A stretch of DNA of 64,000 bases, taken from CAMLIZ01 sp966212505 (lineage in GTDB: Bacteria; Pseudomonadota; Gammaproteobacteria; Burkholderiales; Burkholderiaceae_C). The notes under the pieces are model-generated. The model made no database searches. It was not told the DNA's origin and was given only the letters and a program-made list of their open reading frames with translations. Shown piece by piece: positions 47,124 to 57,775 of the stretch (positions are counted from its first letter, which is position 1; every line of letters begins with the position of its first letter). The stretch covers positions 1 through 64,000 of the forward strand of contig CBIHRS010000017.1 in NCBI GenBank assembly GCA_966212505.1, read 5' to 3'. Made by a program: the position numbers and the translations under genes.

Positions 47124-49673
47124 GTGATCGGCGTTCCCGCATTCCACGGCCAGATGGCCGGCCTCCAGTGGTCTTCGGATCTCGAAGGCGGCGATGGTGC
47201 TCGTCCCGCTTCGGCGGAAGAAGGCAGCCTGCCGCAATGCCTGCTGCTGGAGTCCGGCACCGCGGAAGCCGGCCTGGCCGCGCTGCCGCTCGGCGCTCTG
47301 GCCGACGCGGTGCCGGCGCTGCTGTATGCCTGCACGCCCGACGGCCGGCAGGTGTTCGTCAACCGGCACTGGCTCGACTACACCGGCGTCGGCAGCCCGC
47401 AGGCGCTGGCACGGCAGTGGATCGACCTCGTCCATCCGGAAGACCACCTGCGCCTGCTGCGGCAATGGCAGCACGGCCACCCGGCCACGCGGGACGACAC
47501 CCTGGAAACCGAGTTCAGGCTGCGCCGTGCGAGCGGCGAGTTCCGCTGGCATCTGTCGCGCGCCAAGCTGCTGCGCGATGCGCAGGGCCGCCCGCAGATG
47601 TGGGCCGGCATGGCCACCGAGATCGAAGGCCAGAAGCGCGTGGAGGCCGCGCTCGACCGCCGCGAGCGCGAGTTCCGCACGCTGGTCGACAACGCGCCCG
47701 ACGGCATCACGCGGCTCGATCTGCAGATGCGGCATGTCTACGCCAACCACGCGCTGCTCGATGCGTTCGGCCTCACGGAAGCGGCGCTGCTCGGCCGCAC
47801 CGCGGCGCAGGCCGGCGTGCCGGCCGAGGCGGCGGAGTGCTGGACGGCCGCGGCCCGGCAAGCCTTGCGGCAACACGAGGAGCAGGAGTGCGAATTCAGC
47901 ACACGCTCGCCCACCGGCGACCTGCGCCACTACGTCTGCCGCCTGGTGCCTGAGGCCGATGCCGACGGGCAGATCGAGAGCGTGCTGTGCATCGCCTATG
48001 ACGTGACCCACCGCCGGCGTGCGCTGCTGGCGCTGCAGGACAGCGAGCAGCGCTTCCGCCAGTTCGCGCAGAGCAGCGACGACGTGTTCTGGTTTGCCGA
48101 TCTCGCGCGCGACGAGCTGCTGTACGTGAGCCCGGCCTTCGAGCGCCTGTGGGGAATGCCGGCGCAGGCGCTGCCGGCCGATCCGGCCGTCTGGCTGCGC
48201 GCCGTGCACACCGACGATCGCGGCGCGCTGCCCAGCCCCTTCTACGCCAGCATGCCCGGAACCGATGGCCATGAGCCGGTGCGCGAATACCGCCTGCAGC
48301 GCGCCGACGGCACGCAGCTGTGGGTGCGCGATCGCCGCTTCCACCTGCAGACCGAGAACGGCCGCGTGCTGCGCATCGGCGGCATCGCCGAGGACATCAC
48401 CGAGCGCAAGCTGCGCGACCTGGAGCGCGAAGAGCTGCTGGCGCGCGAGCGCGCGGCGCGCAGCGAGGCCGAGGCACTGGCTTCGGCCAAGGACGAATTC
48501 CTCGCGGTCGTCTCGCATGAGCTGCGCTCGCCGCTGAACGCGATCCGCGGCTGGGCGCATGTGCTGCGCAAGACCGCGCAGCTGCCGCCCTCGCAGATGC
48601 GCCCGCTCGATGCGATCGACCGCAACGTCTCGGCCCAGGCGCGCATGGTCGACGACCTGCTCGACACCCAGCGCCTGCTGCGCGGCAAGGTCAAGCTCGA
48701 GCTGCGCCCCACGCCGCTGGCTGCGCTGATCGAGCAGGCGGTCGACACCTTCCGCCCTACGGCCGCCGACAAGCGGCTGCGCCTTGAGGTGAGCCATGCG
48801 GCCGACGTGCCGCTGATCCAGGCCGATGCCGAGCGGCTGCGCCAGGCGCTGGTCAACCTGCTGTCGAACGCGGTCAAGTTCACGCCGGCCGAAGGCCGCA
48901 TCGAGGTGCGCAGCGAACGGCGCGGCGATCGGCTGGCCATCGCGGTGAGCGACACCGGCGTGGGCCTCGAGCCGGCGCAGCAGGCCCGCGTGTTCGAGCC
49001 GTTCAGGCAGGCCAGCGGCAGCTCCAGCACGCGCCGCCAGGGCGGCCTTGGCCTGGGCCTGGCGCTTGCGCGGCAGCTCGTCGAGCTGCATGGCGGCAAG
49101 CTCGGCGTGCACAGCCCCGGGCTCGACCAGGGCGCCACCTTCACGATCGAATTGCCGGCGCCGCCGCCCCAACCCGCGCAGCCGTTGCCCGTCAACGCGG
49201 TGGCCGTGCCGGCGCCGCCGCTGTCGGGCCGGCGTGTCGTGGTGCTCGAAGACGACCCCGAGGGCCGGCAGATCCTCGAGCTGCTGCTGCAGGAGGAGCT
49301 GGTGAACGCGGTGTTCTTCGGCACCGCCGAGGAAGGCTTTTCCTACCTGCGCGGCGTGCAGCCGGGGCAGCGGCCCGAAGTGCTGATCTCCGACATCGCG
49401 ATGCCGGGGGAAGACGGCTACAGCTTCATCCGCCGCGTGCGGGAACTGCACCGCCAGCGCGGCGAACCGGCCATGCCGGCCGTGGCGCTGACCGCTTTTG
49501 CCAGCCCGAGCGACCGGGTCCGCGCGCTCGCGGCTGGCTTCGACGCCCATCTGGGCAAACCGATGGACCCGGAGCAACTGCGCAGTACGCTCGCCGAACT
49601 GCTGCGCCCGCGCTCCGACGCGGATATACATGGACATTCAGATGCAAGGTTCCATAATTCACATTCCACGTGA
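47124..49673 (+). CDS. Hybrid sensor histidine kinase with three PAS domains
   Basis: 849 residues from GTG 47124; ATG 47154 is equally possible. No membrane helix, so cytoplasmic. Order: PAS1 (about 60-175, YACTPDGRQVFVNRHWLDYTGV), PAS2 (185-300), PAS3 (305-435, each with a C-terminal ITERK- or THRRR-type cap), HisKA with phospho-His in VVSHELRSPLNAIRGW, HATPase with LVNLLSNAVKFTPAEG and DTGVGLEP, and a C-terminal receiver with phospho-Asp in EVLISDIAMPGEDGYSF. The signal is unknown. An NtrC-type regulator gene follows 75 nt later and may be its partner. Confidence 0.88.
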   Translation: MIGVPAFHGQMAGLQWSSDLEGGDGARPASAEEGSLPQCLLLESGTAEAGLAALPLGALADAVPALLYACTPDGRQVFVNRHWLDYTGVGSPQALARQWIDLVHPEDHLRLLRQWQHGHPATRDDTLETEFRLRRASGEFRWHLSRAKLLRDAQGRPQMWAGMATEIEGQKRVEAALDRREREFRTLVDNAPDGITRLDLQMRHVYANHALLDAFGLTEAALLGRTAAQAGVPAEAAECWTAAARQALRQHEEQECEFSTRSPTGDLRHYVCRLVPEADADGQIESVLCIAYDVTHRRRALLALQDSEQRFRQFAQSSDDVFWFADLARDELLYVSPAFERLWGMPAQALPADPAVWLRAVHTDDRGALPSPFYASMPGTDGHEPVREYRLQRADGTQLWVRDRRFHLQTENGRVLRIGGIAEDITERKLRDLEREELLARERAARSEAEALASAKDEFLAVVSHELRSPLNAIRGWAHVLRKTAQLPPSQMRPLDAIDRNVSAQARMVDDLLDTQRLLRGKVKLELRPTPLAALIEQAVDTFRPTAADKRLRLEVSHAADVPLIQADAERLRQALVNLLSNAVKFTPAEGRIEVRSERRGDRLAIAVSDTGVGLEPAQQARVFEPFRQASGSSSTRRQGGLGLGLALARQLVELHGGKLGVHSPGLDQGATFTIELPAPPPQPAQPLPVNAVAVPAPPLSGRRVVVLEDDPEGRQILELLLQEELVNAVFFGTAEEGFSYLRGVQPGQRPEVLISDIAMPGEDGYSFIRRVRELHRQRGEPAMPAVALTAFASPSDRVRALAAGFDAHLGKPMDPEQLRSTLAELLRPRSDADIHGHSDARFHNSHST
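49631..49658 (+). promoter_or_regulatory. Sigma-70-like promoter inside the kinase 3' end
   Basis: TGGACA (49631-49636) and CATAAT (49653-49658), each 5/6 to consensus and spaced 16 bp, in an AT-rich patch unusual for this DNA. It lies 90 nt before the regulator gene at 49749 and would let it be expressed apart from the kinase. Confidence 0.5.
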
Positions 49674-49748
49674 TGGCCGTGCTGCCATCGACCCCAGACA
49701 CCGCTCCTCGCACGCTTGAGGGACAGGACATCACAACGAGGGAAGGCC

Positions 49749-51122
<1,374 letters not shown>

Positions 51123-51140
51123 AGCTGGTGCCCCCGTGGT

Positions 51141-53252
51141 TCAGCGCCGCGGGGGCTGCTTGGCACCGCCCGGCGCCTGGGCCGTCAACGGCCCGCGCTC
51201 GGCCGGCGGCCGCGTCGGTTGCACCGGCATGTCATGCCGGCCGCGCAGCCGCTCCATCGCCTGCTGGCAGCCGATCGGCGCCTTCTTGCCGGGGTCGATC
51301 AGCGGGATCAGCGCCGCGAGCGGATGGACAGCACCCAAGGCCAGCGCTGCCACCGCCTTCAAGCCGATCGGCTTGGCTTCGAGCCGCACGTGGGGCTGCG
51401 CGAAGCTGCCCTCCAGATGCACCGGTGAGCGCAACGTCATCGGCGAGAAGTCCTTCGGGTCGGCATGCGCCACCAGCCCCAGCTGCTCCTTGGCGAGCGA
51501 CACGTCGCCGCCCACCAGCAGCGTGGTGTCCGAGGTGTCGACGATGCCCACATCGGCATGCAGCTCGCCATTGCGCGCGGTGAACTGCGTGACCGCGCAC
51601 TGCATCGGCAGCTCGTTGTCGCCCTTCACCAGCACGCCCAGCGCCTGCGCGATGTCGAGGCCGGCGGCCTCCATGGCCAGGTGTGAAACGCGACCGTCGT
51701 TGACCCAGGCGGCGACCGTGCCATCGAGCGAGGCCAGCATGTCGGCCGTCGAGCGCCCGGTGCCGGTGAACTTGATGTGGCCGCCCATGCGGCCGGTGAT
51801 GTAGCTCGCCTCGGCCTTCGGTGCTGCGGCAGCACCCTTCTCACGCGCCTCGGCAGTGTGCTGGTTGCGCATCTTGAGCCAGCGCTCCAGTTGCACGCCG
51901 CTCCAGTGCAGGTCGCCAGCCCATCGTGGCTTCGCCGTGTTGCGGCCATCCAGGCCGAGCTGGCCCTGGATCTCGCCGCCGGACATGCGCGCCAGCAACT
52001 GGTCGACCGTCAACACCCCGTCGTGCAGGCCGATGCGGCCGCGGAGCGGTGTCAGCGGCTCGAGGTAGGCGGTGTGCAGGTCGGCCTGCTGGAGGTCGAC
52101 GCGCACATCGGCATTCATCATCTTCAGCGACGGAATGTCGAAGCTGCGGTCGGGCAGCACCTTGCCCGCGGGCTTGGACGGATGGCCGGCGCCCGGCGCG
52201 GGCGCACCGAGGGCCGGGCCTAGGTCGGCGAGGTCGAGATTGCGCCCGCGCAGCACGCCGGTCAGCAAGGGCGGCGACGGTCGCCGGTCGAAGGTGAAGT
52301 CGCCCGCCAGGCGGCTGGAACCCACCTCGAAACGGCCGACGTTCGCCTTCCACACCTGGCCTGACTTGCCGAGCTTGCCCTCCATCTCGAAGGCGGCGGT
52401 CGTCGGCAGCGTCACGCCGAAGGGCTTGCCCGCCTTAGCGAGGGACGTGCCGCTGACCACGAAGCGGCCGTTCAGCGCCTCGAGGTGCACCACGTCCTGC
52501 GCCTGGCCGTCGAACTTCAGCTTCAGATTGGGCGTGTGTGCCTGCAGCGTCACCGGCACCGCGACGCTGCTGCCCTCGGGCGCCACCAGCGGCAGCACGC
52601 CGTTCGAATGCATCGTGAAGCTGAACTGCCCCTCGCGATAACGGCCGTCGCCCTTGATCCGCAAGCCGGCTTCGCGGCCGCCCGCCGTGCCTTCTTCGGT
52701 GCTGGCATCGGCCTTCAGATGCACGTCGGTGGGTGCGTCGTCCAATTGCAGGTGGCCATCCCGCACCATCAGATGCTCGAATTCCGGAATGCGGCCTTGG
52801 CCTGCGCGCGCCTCATGCGAGGCGAAGTCCCAGTTGGCCCGGCCGTCGGCACGGCGCCACAGCAACGCGTCGAAGCCGCCGACCTCGAGCGACCGCACGT
52901 GCAAAGGCTGAGGCTCCTTGCTGGTCGCCAGGTGCCACAGCGTCGACCACGGCAGACGAAGCGTCACGTCGCGCGCCTCGAAGAAGCGCTCGTCGGGCTG
53001 CGCGGCCCAGCGCGGCGGACCGATCGCGAGCCGATCGCTGCGCACACTCAACTCGCCCAGCGTATGCATCCTGAAGGCCGGTCCGACCTCGACGCGGCGC
53101 TCGAGCCGCGTGTCCAGGAAGCGCTCGAGCGGGCCACGCAGGAACGGCCACCCCATCCATTCGCACACACCGAACGCCACCACCAGCACGACGAGCACGG
53201 AGCCGAGGCTGGTCAGGATCGGATGGGATCGAAAGGGGTTGCGGTACTCCAT
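51141..53252 (-). CDS. AsmA-family envelope protein
   Basis: 703 residues from ATG 53252. One N-terminal membrane helix (about 12-32, LTSLGSVLVVLVVAFGVCEWMG) and a long periplasmic beta-rich body. AsmA marks: FEARDVTLRLPWSTLWH, the FDIPSLKMMNADVRVDLQQADLHTAYLEPL stretch, FTGTGRSTADMLASLDGTVAAWVNDGRVSHLAMEAAGLDIAQALGVL, and the C-terminal DKKAPIGCQQAMERLRG-like end. Family members are thought to bridge or transport phospholipids between the membranes. It converges with the regulator gene. Confidence 0.87.
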   Translation of the reverse strand: MEYRNPFRSHPILTSLGSVLVVLVVAFGVCEWMGWPFLRGPLERFLDTRLERRVEVGPAFRMHTLGELSVRSDRLAIGPPRWAAQPDERFFEARDVTLRLPWSTLWHLATSKEPQPLHVRSLEVGGFDALLWRRADGRANWDFASHEARAGQGRIPEFEHLMVRDGHLQLDDAPTDVHLKADASTEEGTAGGREAGLRIKGDGRYREGQFSFTMHSNGVLPLVAPEGSSVAVPVTLQAHTPNLKLKFDGQAQDVVHLEALNGRFVVSGTSLAKAGKPFGVTLPTTAAFEMEGKLGKSGQVWKANVGRFEVGSSRLAGDFTFDRRPSPPLLTGVLRGRNLDLADLGPALGAPAPGAGHPSKPAGKVLPDRSFDIPSLKMMNADVRVDLQQADLHTAYLEPLTPLRGRIGLHDGVLTVDQLLARMSGGEIQGQLGLDGRNTAKPRWAGDLHWSGVQLERWLKMRNQHTAEAREKGAAAAPKAEASYITGRMGGHIKFTGTGRSTADMLASLDGTVAAWVNDGRVSHLAMEAAGLDIAQALGVLVKGDNELPMQCAVTQFTARNGELHADVGIVDTSDTTLLVGGDVSLAKEQLGLVAHADPKDFSPMTLRSPVHLEGSFAQPHVRLEAKPIGLKAVAALALGAVHPLAALIPLIDPGKKAPIGCQQAMERLRGRHDMPVQPTRPPAERGPLTAQAPGGAKQPPRR

Positions 53253-53280
53253 CGGGACGAGAGGTGGTAGTCGTTGCCGA

Positions 53281-53466
53281 TCAGTGCAGCACGACGTGCG
53301 GCGGCGGCCCGTATTCATCGGGCTCCGGCATCTGCGGGTCGGGCGGCGGCGGATCGAGCTCCGGCGGGAACGGCAGCTCGTCGCCCTGCTGGTGATGTGG
53401 TGGCCGATAAGACGGCGTAGGGGGCGTGGAATGACAGTACATCTGGTGCATCTCCTGAGGATTCAC
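53281..53466 (-). CDS. Small Pro-rich ORF
   Basis: 61 codons from GTG 53466 (ATG 53451 is the alternative). The product is Pro/His-rich (TPPTPSYRPPHHQQGDELPFPPELDPPPPDPQMPEPDEYGPPPH), so it is unlike ordinary folded proteins, but the acidic, Arg-poor makeup is also unlike translated noncoding DNA here. It ends 29 nt before the AsmA gene on the same strand. Ribosome sites for both starts are poorly spaced. Function unknown. Confidence 0.4.
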   Translation of the reverse strand: MNPQEMHQMYCHSTPPTPSYRPPHHQQGDELPFPPELDPPPPDPQMPEPDEYGPPPHVVLH

Positions 53467-53529
53467 CTTCAGGAGACGGCAGGCGCCGTGCCTGCCCGTG
53501 GCCTAGTTCACACGCTCTAACCGCTCAGG

Positions 53530-53577
53530 TTGGCAGCGAACGATCTAAGGGTTTACACTAATCACCAGGGTAAACCC
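53530..53577 (+). promoter_or_regulatory. Promoter with overlapping operator-like inverted repeat
   Basis: TTGGCA (53530-53535) and TACACT (53554-53559), spacing 18, form a plausible promoter for the DUF3563 gene. GGGTTTAC (53549-53556) and GTAAACCC (53570-53577) are a perfect 8-bp inverted repeat with a 13-nt spacer that overlaps the -10, so a bound repressor would block transcription. Confidence 0.55.
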
Positions 53578-53622
53578 GAATATCTCGGAGCCCCCCGGAG
53601 CGACGGCTCAAAAGGCCGCCGG

Positions 53623-53808
53623 ATGCAGATGAAGACCTTGATCCAGTTCCTGAAGACCCTGTTTGCGGACCTGTTCGAAACCCAAGCGACCGCCGAGGAG
53701 CGCTACCTCGCCGCAGCCACCGACGTCTACGACCTCGAAGACCGCATGCGCTCGCTGGACCGCGCCCGCGCCTCGAACAACAGCCTCGGCTTCTCGCTCG
53801 CCCGCTGA
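53623..53808 (+). CDS. DUF3563-family small protein
   Basis: 61 residues from ATG 53623 (ATG 53629 is close by). The pattern LFADLFETQATAEERYLAAATDVYDLEDRMRSLDRARA is that of DUF3563, short cytoplasmic proteins common in Burkholderiales and of unknown function. It is mostly one long amphipathic helix. The gene has its own promoter with an inverted repeat and a strong terminator 33 nt downstream. Confidence 0.78.
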   Translation: MQMKTLIQFLKTLFADLFETQATAEERYLAAATDVYDLEDRMRSLDRARASNNSLGFSLAR

Positions 53809-53841
53809 CCGCACCTATGCGCTTTAAGAAGCGCAAATAGA

Positions 53842-53866
53842 AAAAGCCACCCGTTGGGTGGCTTTT
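53842..53866. terminator. Bidirectional Rho-independent terminator
   Basis: An 11-bp perfect stem (AAAAGCCACCC, loop GTT, GGGTGGCTTTT) flanked by A and T runs on both sides. It can end the DUF3563 transcript on the plus strand and the tRNA-Ser transcript on the minus strand. Confidence 0.92.
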
Positions 53867-53872
53867 GTATTT

Positions 53873-53965
53873 TGGCGGAGTCGGAGGGATTCGAACCCTC
53901 GATGCAGGTTTTGCCCACATACTCCCTTAGCAGGGGAGCACCTTCGGCCACTCGGTCACGACTCC
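53873..53965 (-). tRNA. tRNA-Ser (GCU anticodon)
   Basis: 93 nt on the minus strand, starting GGAGTCGTGACCGAGTGGCC and ending CGACTCCGCCA with CCA encoded. The acceptor stem pairs GGAGTCG with CGACTCC. The anticodon loop is CTGCTAA, anticodon GCT, flanked by a CCC/GGG stem end. A long variable arm (AGTATGTGGGCAAAACCTGCAT) marks the serine class. It lies between lysC and the bidirectional terminator. Confidence 0.95.
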
Positions 53966-54013
53966 AGCCGGAAAGCTGCGCATTCTAGCCTTAAAAACGG
54001 CCAGAACGCACGA

Positions 54014-55282
54014 TCACTTCGGATCGATTTCGAGATCGAAGGCCTTGTGCAGCGCGCGCACCGCGAGCTCCATGTACTTCTCGTCGATCACAACGCTGGT
54101 CTTGATCTCGCTGGTGCTGATCATCTGGATGTTGATGCCCTCTTCGCTCAGCGCGCGGAACATCTTGCTGGCCACGCCCACATGGCTGCGCATGCCGATG
54201 CCGACGATGCTGACCTTGCAGATCTTGGGGTCGCCGAGCACCTCGGTCGCCCCGCAGGCCGGGCCGACCTGGGTCTTCAGCAGTTCGAGCGCGCGCGGGT
54301 AGTCGTTGCGGTGCACAGTGAACGAGAAGTCGGTCTTGCCGTCGTGCGAGACGTTCTGGATGATCACGTCGATGTCGATGTTGGCATCGGCGATCGGGCC
54401 CAGGATCTGGTAGGCGATGCCCGGCTTGTCCGGCACGCCCATCACGGTGAGCTTGGCTTCATCGCGGTTGAACGCGATGCCCGACACAACGGCTTGTTCC
54501 ATTTTCTCGTCTTCCTCAAACGTGATCAGCGTGCCCGAACGGGCTTCCTCTTCCAGATCGATGTCCCACGGGGTAAAGCTCGACAGCACGCGCAGCGGCA
54601 CGCGGTACTTGCCTGCGAATTCCACCGAGCGGATCTGCAGCACCTTGGAGCCCAGGCTCGCCATCTCGAGCATCTCTTCGAAGGTGATGGTGTGCAGGCG
54701 GCGCGCCTCGGGTACCACCCGCGGATCGGTGGTGTAGACGCCGTCCACATCCGTGTAGATCAGGCACTCGTCGGCCTTCATCGCCGCCGCCACGGCCACG
54801 GCCGAGGTGTCGGAGCCGCCGCGGCCCAGCGTGGTGATGTGGCCCTCGGGGTCGATGCCCTGGAAGCCGGTGATGATCACGACCTTGCCGGCGGCGAGGT
54901 CGGCACGCACACGGGTGTCGTCGATGCGCTGGATGCGGGCCTTGGTGAACGACGAATCGGTCTCGACCGGCACCTGCCAGCCGGTGTAGCTCACGGCCTC
55001 AAGCCCTTCGGCCTGCAGCGCGATCGCCAGCAGCCCCACCGACACCTGCTCGCCGGTGGCGGCGATCATGTCGAGCTCGCGGTTGACCGCAGCGGTGATC
55101 TGCGAAGGCGCCAGCTCTTTCGCCAGCCCGAGCAGCCGGTTCGTTTCGCCGCTCATCGCGGAGGGAACGACCACCATCTGGTGGCCGGCACGGGCCCATT
55201 TGGCCACGCGCTTGGCGACGTTGCGGATGCGCTCGGTCGAGCCCATCGACGTGCCGCCGTACTTGTGAACGATCAATGCCAT
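54014..55282 (-). CDS. lysC: Aspartate kinase
   Basis: 422 residues from ATG 55282, the usual length of the monofunctional type. KYGGTSMGSTERIRNVA at the N-terminus, LGRGGSDTSAVAVA, YTDVDGVYTTDPR, and two C-terminal ACT domains (VVSGIAFNRDEAKLTVMGVPDKPG and VSIVGIGMRSHVGVASKMFRALSEEGINIQMISTSE). It phosphorylates aspartate, the first step to lysine, threonine, methionine and diaminopimelate, and is probably feedback-controlled through the ACT domains. tilS lies 94 nt upstream on the same strand. Confidence 0.96.
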   Translation of the reverse strand: MALIVHKYGGTSMGSTERIRNVAKRVAKWARAGHQMVVVPSAMSGETNRLLGLAKELAPSQITAAVNRELDMIAATGEQVSVGLLAIALQAEGLEAVSYTGWQVPVETDSSFTKARIQRIDDTRVRADLAAGKVVIITGFQGIDPEGHITTLGRGGSDTSAVAVAAAMKADECLIYTDVDGVYTTDPRVVPEARRLHTITFEEMLEMASLGSKVLQIRSVEFAGKYRVPLRVLSSFTPWDIDLEEEARSGTLITFEEDEKMEQAVVSGIAFNRDEAKLTVMGVPDKPGIAYQILGPIADANIDIDVIIQNVSHDGKTDFSFTVHRNDYPRALELLKTQVGPACGATEVLGDPKICKVSIVGIGMRSHVGVASKMFRALSEEGINIQMISTSEIKTSVVIDEKYMELAVRALHKAFDLEIDPK

Positions 55283-55376
55283 GGAGCTTGCTGGGAAGCA
55301 GTGGAGGAAAGCGCGCGCGACCTGTGGTGATCGCAAACCCTCGATTCTAACGGCCCGATCAGGGTCTTCCCGGGTT

Positions 55377-56699
55377 TCAGCCGCGGTACTGTGCCGCGTT
55401 TCGCGCAGGAACCCATTGCAGCCGCCACTGCGGCTCGCCCGGCGCCGCCCAGGCGCGGGCATCCATCCCCAGTCCGGGGACGAACACCAGCTCCTGCCCG
55501 CAATACACCAGCGGCCCTGTGCGCTGCCAAGGCGCGACGCCTGCGGCCTGGAATTGCTTCTTCAGGCTGCGAGGCAGGCTGCGGGGCCGGCACTGGAACT
55601 GTTCCGCCCCCACGCGCGGCCGCAGTTCGACCGGCTGCTCGAACCGACCGACCGCCAGGCCCTCGCAAGCAGTCGCCTCGACGAGGAGTTCACCGCCCCA
55701 TTCATGCAGCGCATAACTGCCAGGCCCATCGATGCGCAGCAGCTGCGAAGACATCGGAGGATCCACCTGAGCGTCGGCCTCAGGCGACCACGAGAGTTGG
55801 CCGCGATACCGCACCCATTCGCCCCCCTCCCCCGGCCAACGGGCCGGCCCGGCGCTTTGAGGGAGTTCGTCGAGCAGCCGCTCGATCAGCGAGCCGCTGG
55901 CGCCATGCCCGCTGCGTTGGCGCATCCAGGCTCGCAACGCGTTCGCGCGGCGCGCAGGCGACAGAGCGCACCACGCATCGATGCGCAGGTGCTGCCCTTG
56001 CGCGATGCCGGACAGGTCCTGCTGCGCCAGCTCACGCAGACAGTCGGCTTCCTGCTGGGCGCGCCGTGCGGCAGCAACCAAGCTCGACTCCACATCCGCA
56101 AAGGCTTGCGACAGCGCCGGCCACACCTGAAGACGCAGCCGATTGCGCGCAAAGCGGGGATCATCGTTGCTGGCATCGTCGACATAGCGCAGCCGGTGCC
56201 GCTTCACGTAGGCCTCGATGGCCTCGCGAGGCTGATCGAGCCACGGGCGAGCCCACACCAGCCCCTCCCGCTCGACGCTCTTCGGCATGGCTGCCAGCGC
56301 CTCGGCACCGCCGCCGCGCAACGCCTGCAGCACAACCGTCTCGGCCTGGTCGCGGCGGTGATGGGCCAACAGCACGAGTCCGGCCCGCGCCTCATGCGCC
56401 ATCTCGGCAAGCGCGCGATAACGCCCGCGACGCGCCCAGGCTTCGATGCTCTCGCCGCGCGCCGGTTGCCCCGCGAGCCGGCGATGCAGCAACCGAACTG
56501 GAAGACCGCGCCTGGCCCAGCGCTGGCATTGCCGCTGCACATGCCGCAGCCACTCATCGGCCGCAGCTTGCAGGCCGTGATGGACGTGAAGCGCGATGAC
56601 CTGCAGATCCAGCATCGCCGCCTGCTGCAGCGTGGCATGCAGCAAGGCGGTGGAGTCGCGGCCGCCGCTGTGGGCCACAGCTACGCAGCGTGGCGCCAT
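55377..56699 (-). CDS. tilS: tRNA(Ile)-lysidine synthetase
   Basis: 440 residues from ATG 56699. PP-loop ATP pyrophosphatase motif VAVAHSGGRDSTALLH (SGGxDS with Arg for the usual Asp-neighbour), LHVHHGLQ, LLAHHRRDQAETVVLQALRG and the RYVDDASNDDPRFARNRLR stretch are diagnostic. It modifies the C34 of the AUA-reading tRNA-Ile to lysidine. The C-terminal half carries the TilS-C-like substrate-binding domain. It follows accA by 32 nt in a conserved betaproteobacterial order. Confidence 0.93.
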   Translation of the reverse strand: MAPRCVAVAHSGGRDSTALLHATLQQAAMLDLQVIALHVHHGLQAAADEWLRHVQRQCQRWARRGLPVRLLHRRLAGQPARGESIEAWARRGRYRALAEMAHEARAGLVLLAHHRRDQAETVVLQALRGGGAEALAAMPKSVEREGLVWARPWLDQPREAIEAYVKRHRLRYVDDASNDDPRFARNRLRLQVWPALSQAFADVESSLVAAARRAQQEADCLRELAQQDLSGIAQGQHLRIDAWCALSPARRANALRAWMRQRSGHGASGSLIERLLDELPQSAGPARWPGEGGEWVRYRGQLSWSPEADAQVDPPMSSQLLRIDGPGSYALHEWGGELLVEATACEGLAVGRFEQPVELRPRVGAEQFQCRPRSLPRSLKKQFQAAGVAPWQRTGPLVYCGQELVFVPGLGMDARAWAAPGEPQWRLQWVPARNAAQYRG

Positions 56700-56731
56700 G
56701 GCGTGATCGGGCCGGGCGGAAAAGGAACGGC

Positions 56732-57703
56732 TCAGCGTTCCTTGGTGTCGCTGAAGCGGCCGTAGGCCTGCAGGCGCTCGTAGCGGCGCTGCAGCAGTTC
56801 CTTGACCTTCAGATCGGACACCTGGCGCAGCGCTTCGTTGAGCGCGCGCTTGAGCTGGGCCGACATGTGCTTGGGATCGCGATGCGCGCCACCCACCGGC
56901 TCGCTGACGATCTTGTCGATCAGGCCCAGTGCCTTCAGGCGATGCGCGGTGATGCCCAGCGCCTCGGCCGCATCCGACGCACGATCGGCGGTCTTCCACA
57001 GGATGGACGCACAGCCTTCGGGCGAGATCACCGAATACACCGAGAACTGCAGCATCAGCACCTGGTCGGCCACGCTGATCGCCAGCGCGCCGCCAGAGCC
57101 GCCTTCGCCGATGATCGTCGTGATGATGGGCACCTCGAGCTGCGCCATCTCGAAGATGTTGCGGCCGATGGCCTCCGACTGGCCGCGCTCCTCGGCGCCG
57201 ATGCCGGGATAGGCGCCCGGCGTGTCGACGAAGGTGAAGACCGGCAGGCCGAATTTCTCGGCCAGCTTCATCAGGCGCAAGGCCTTGCGGTAGCCCTCTG
57301 GGCGCGACATGCCGAAGTTGCGCGCAGCGCGCTCCTTGGTGTCGCGGCCCTTCTGGTGGCCGACGACCATGCAGGCCTGCCCATTGAAGCGGGCCAGGCC
57401 GCCGACGATCGAGAGATCATCGGCAAAGGCGCGGTCGCCGTGCAGTTCCTGGAAGTCGGTGAAGATGTCGTTCACATAGTCCAGCGTGTAGGGCCGCTGC
57501 GGGTGGCGCGCGATCTGCGTCACCTGCCAGGGCGAGAGGCTGGAGTAGATGTCCTTCGTGAGCTGGGTGCTCTTCTTGTCGAGGCGTTCAATCTCTTCCG
57601 AGATGTCGACGGCCGACTCGCTCTGCACGTAGCGCAGCTCTTCGATCTTCGATTCGAGCTCGGCAATCGGCTGCTCGAAGTCAAGGAAATGTCGTTTGCT
57701 CAT
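56732..57703 (-). CDS. accA: Acetyl-CoA carboxylase carboxyltransferase subunit alpha
   Basis: 323 residues, the standard size. HFLDFEQPIAELESKIEELR start, GDRAFADDLSIVGGLARFNGQ, VDTPGAYPGIGAEERGQSEAI, IGEGGSGGALAISVADQVLML, and SPEGCASILWK are all characteristic. With AccD it transfers carboxyl from biotin to acetyl-CoA, the first step of fatty acid synthesis. It is 72 nt downstream of the DNA glycosylase gene and directly precedes tilS. Confidence 0.97.
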   Translation of the reverse strand: MSKRHFLDFEQPIAELESKIEELRYVQSESAVDISEEIERLDKKSTQLTKDIYSSLSPWQVTQIARHPQRPYTLDYVNDIFTDFQELHGDRAFADDLSIVGGLARFNGQACMVVGHQKGRDTKERAARNFGMSRPEGYRKALRLMKLAEKFGLPVFTFVDTPGAYPGIGAEERGQSEAIGRNIFEMAQLEVPIITTIIGEGGSGGALAISVADQVLMLQFSVYSVISPEGCASILWKTADRASDAAEALGITAHRLKALGLIDKIVSEPVGGAHRDPKHMSAQLKRALNEALRQVSDLKVKELLQRRYERLQAYGRFSDTKER

Positions 57704-57775
57704 CCGGTTCGTCGAGTTGAGGTTCGATGAAGGCGCTGTGGCAGCGCATGCGCTTGGGCGCGCTCGGGGCCGGGA

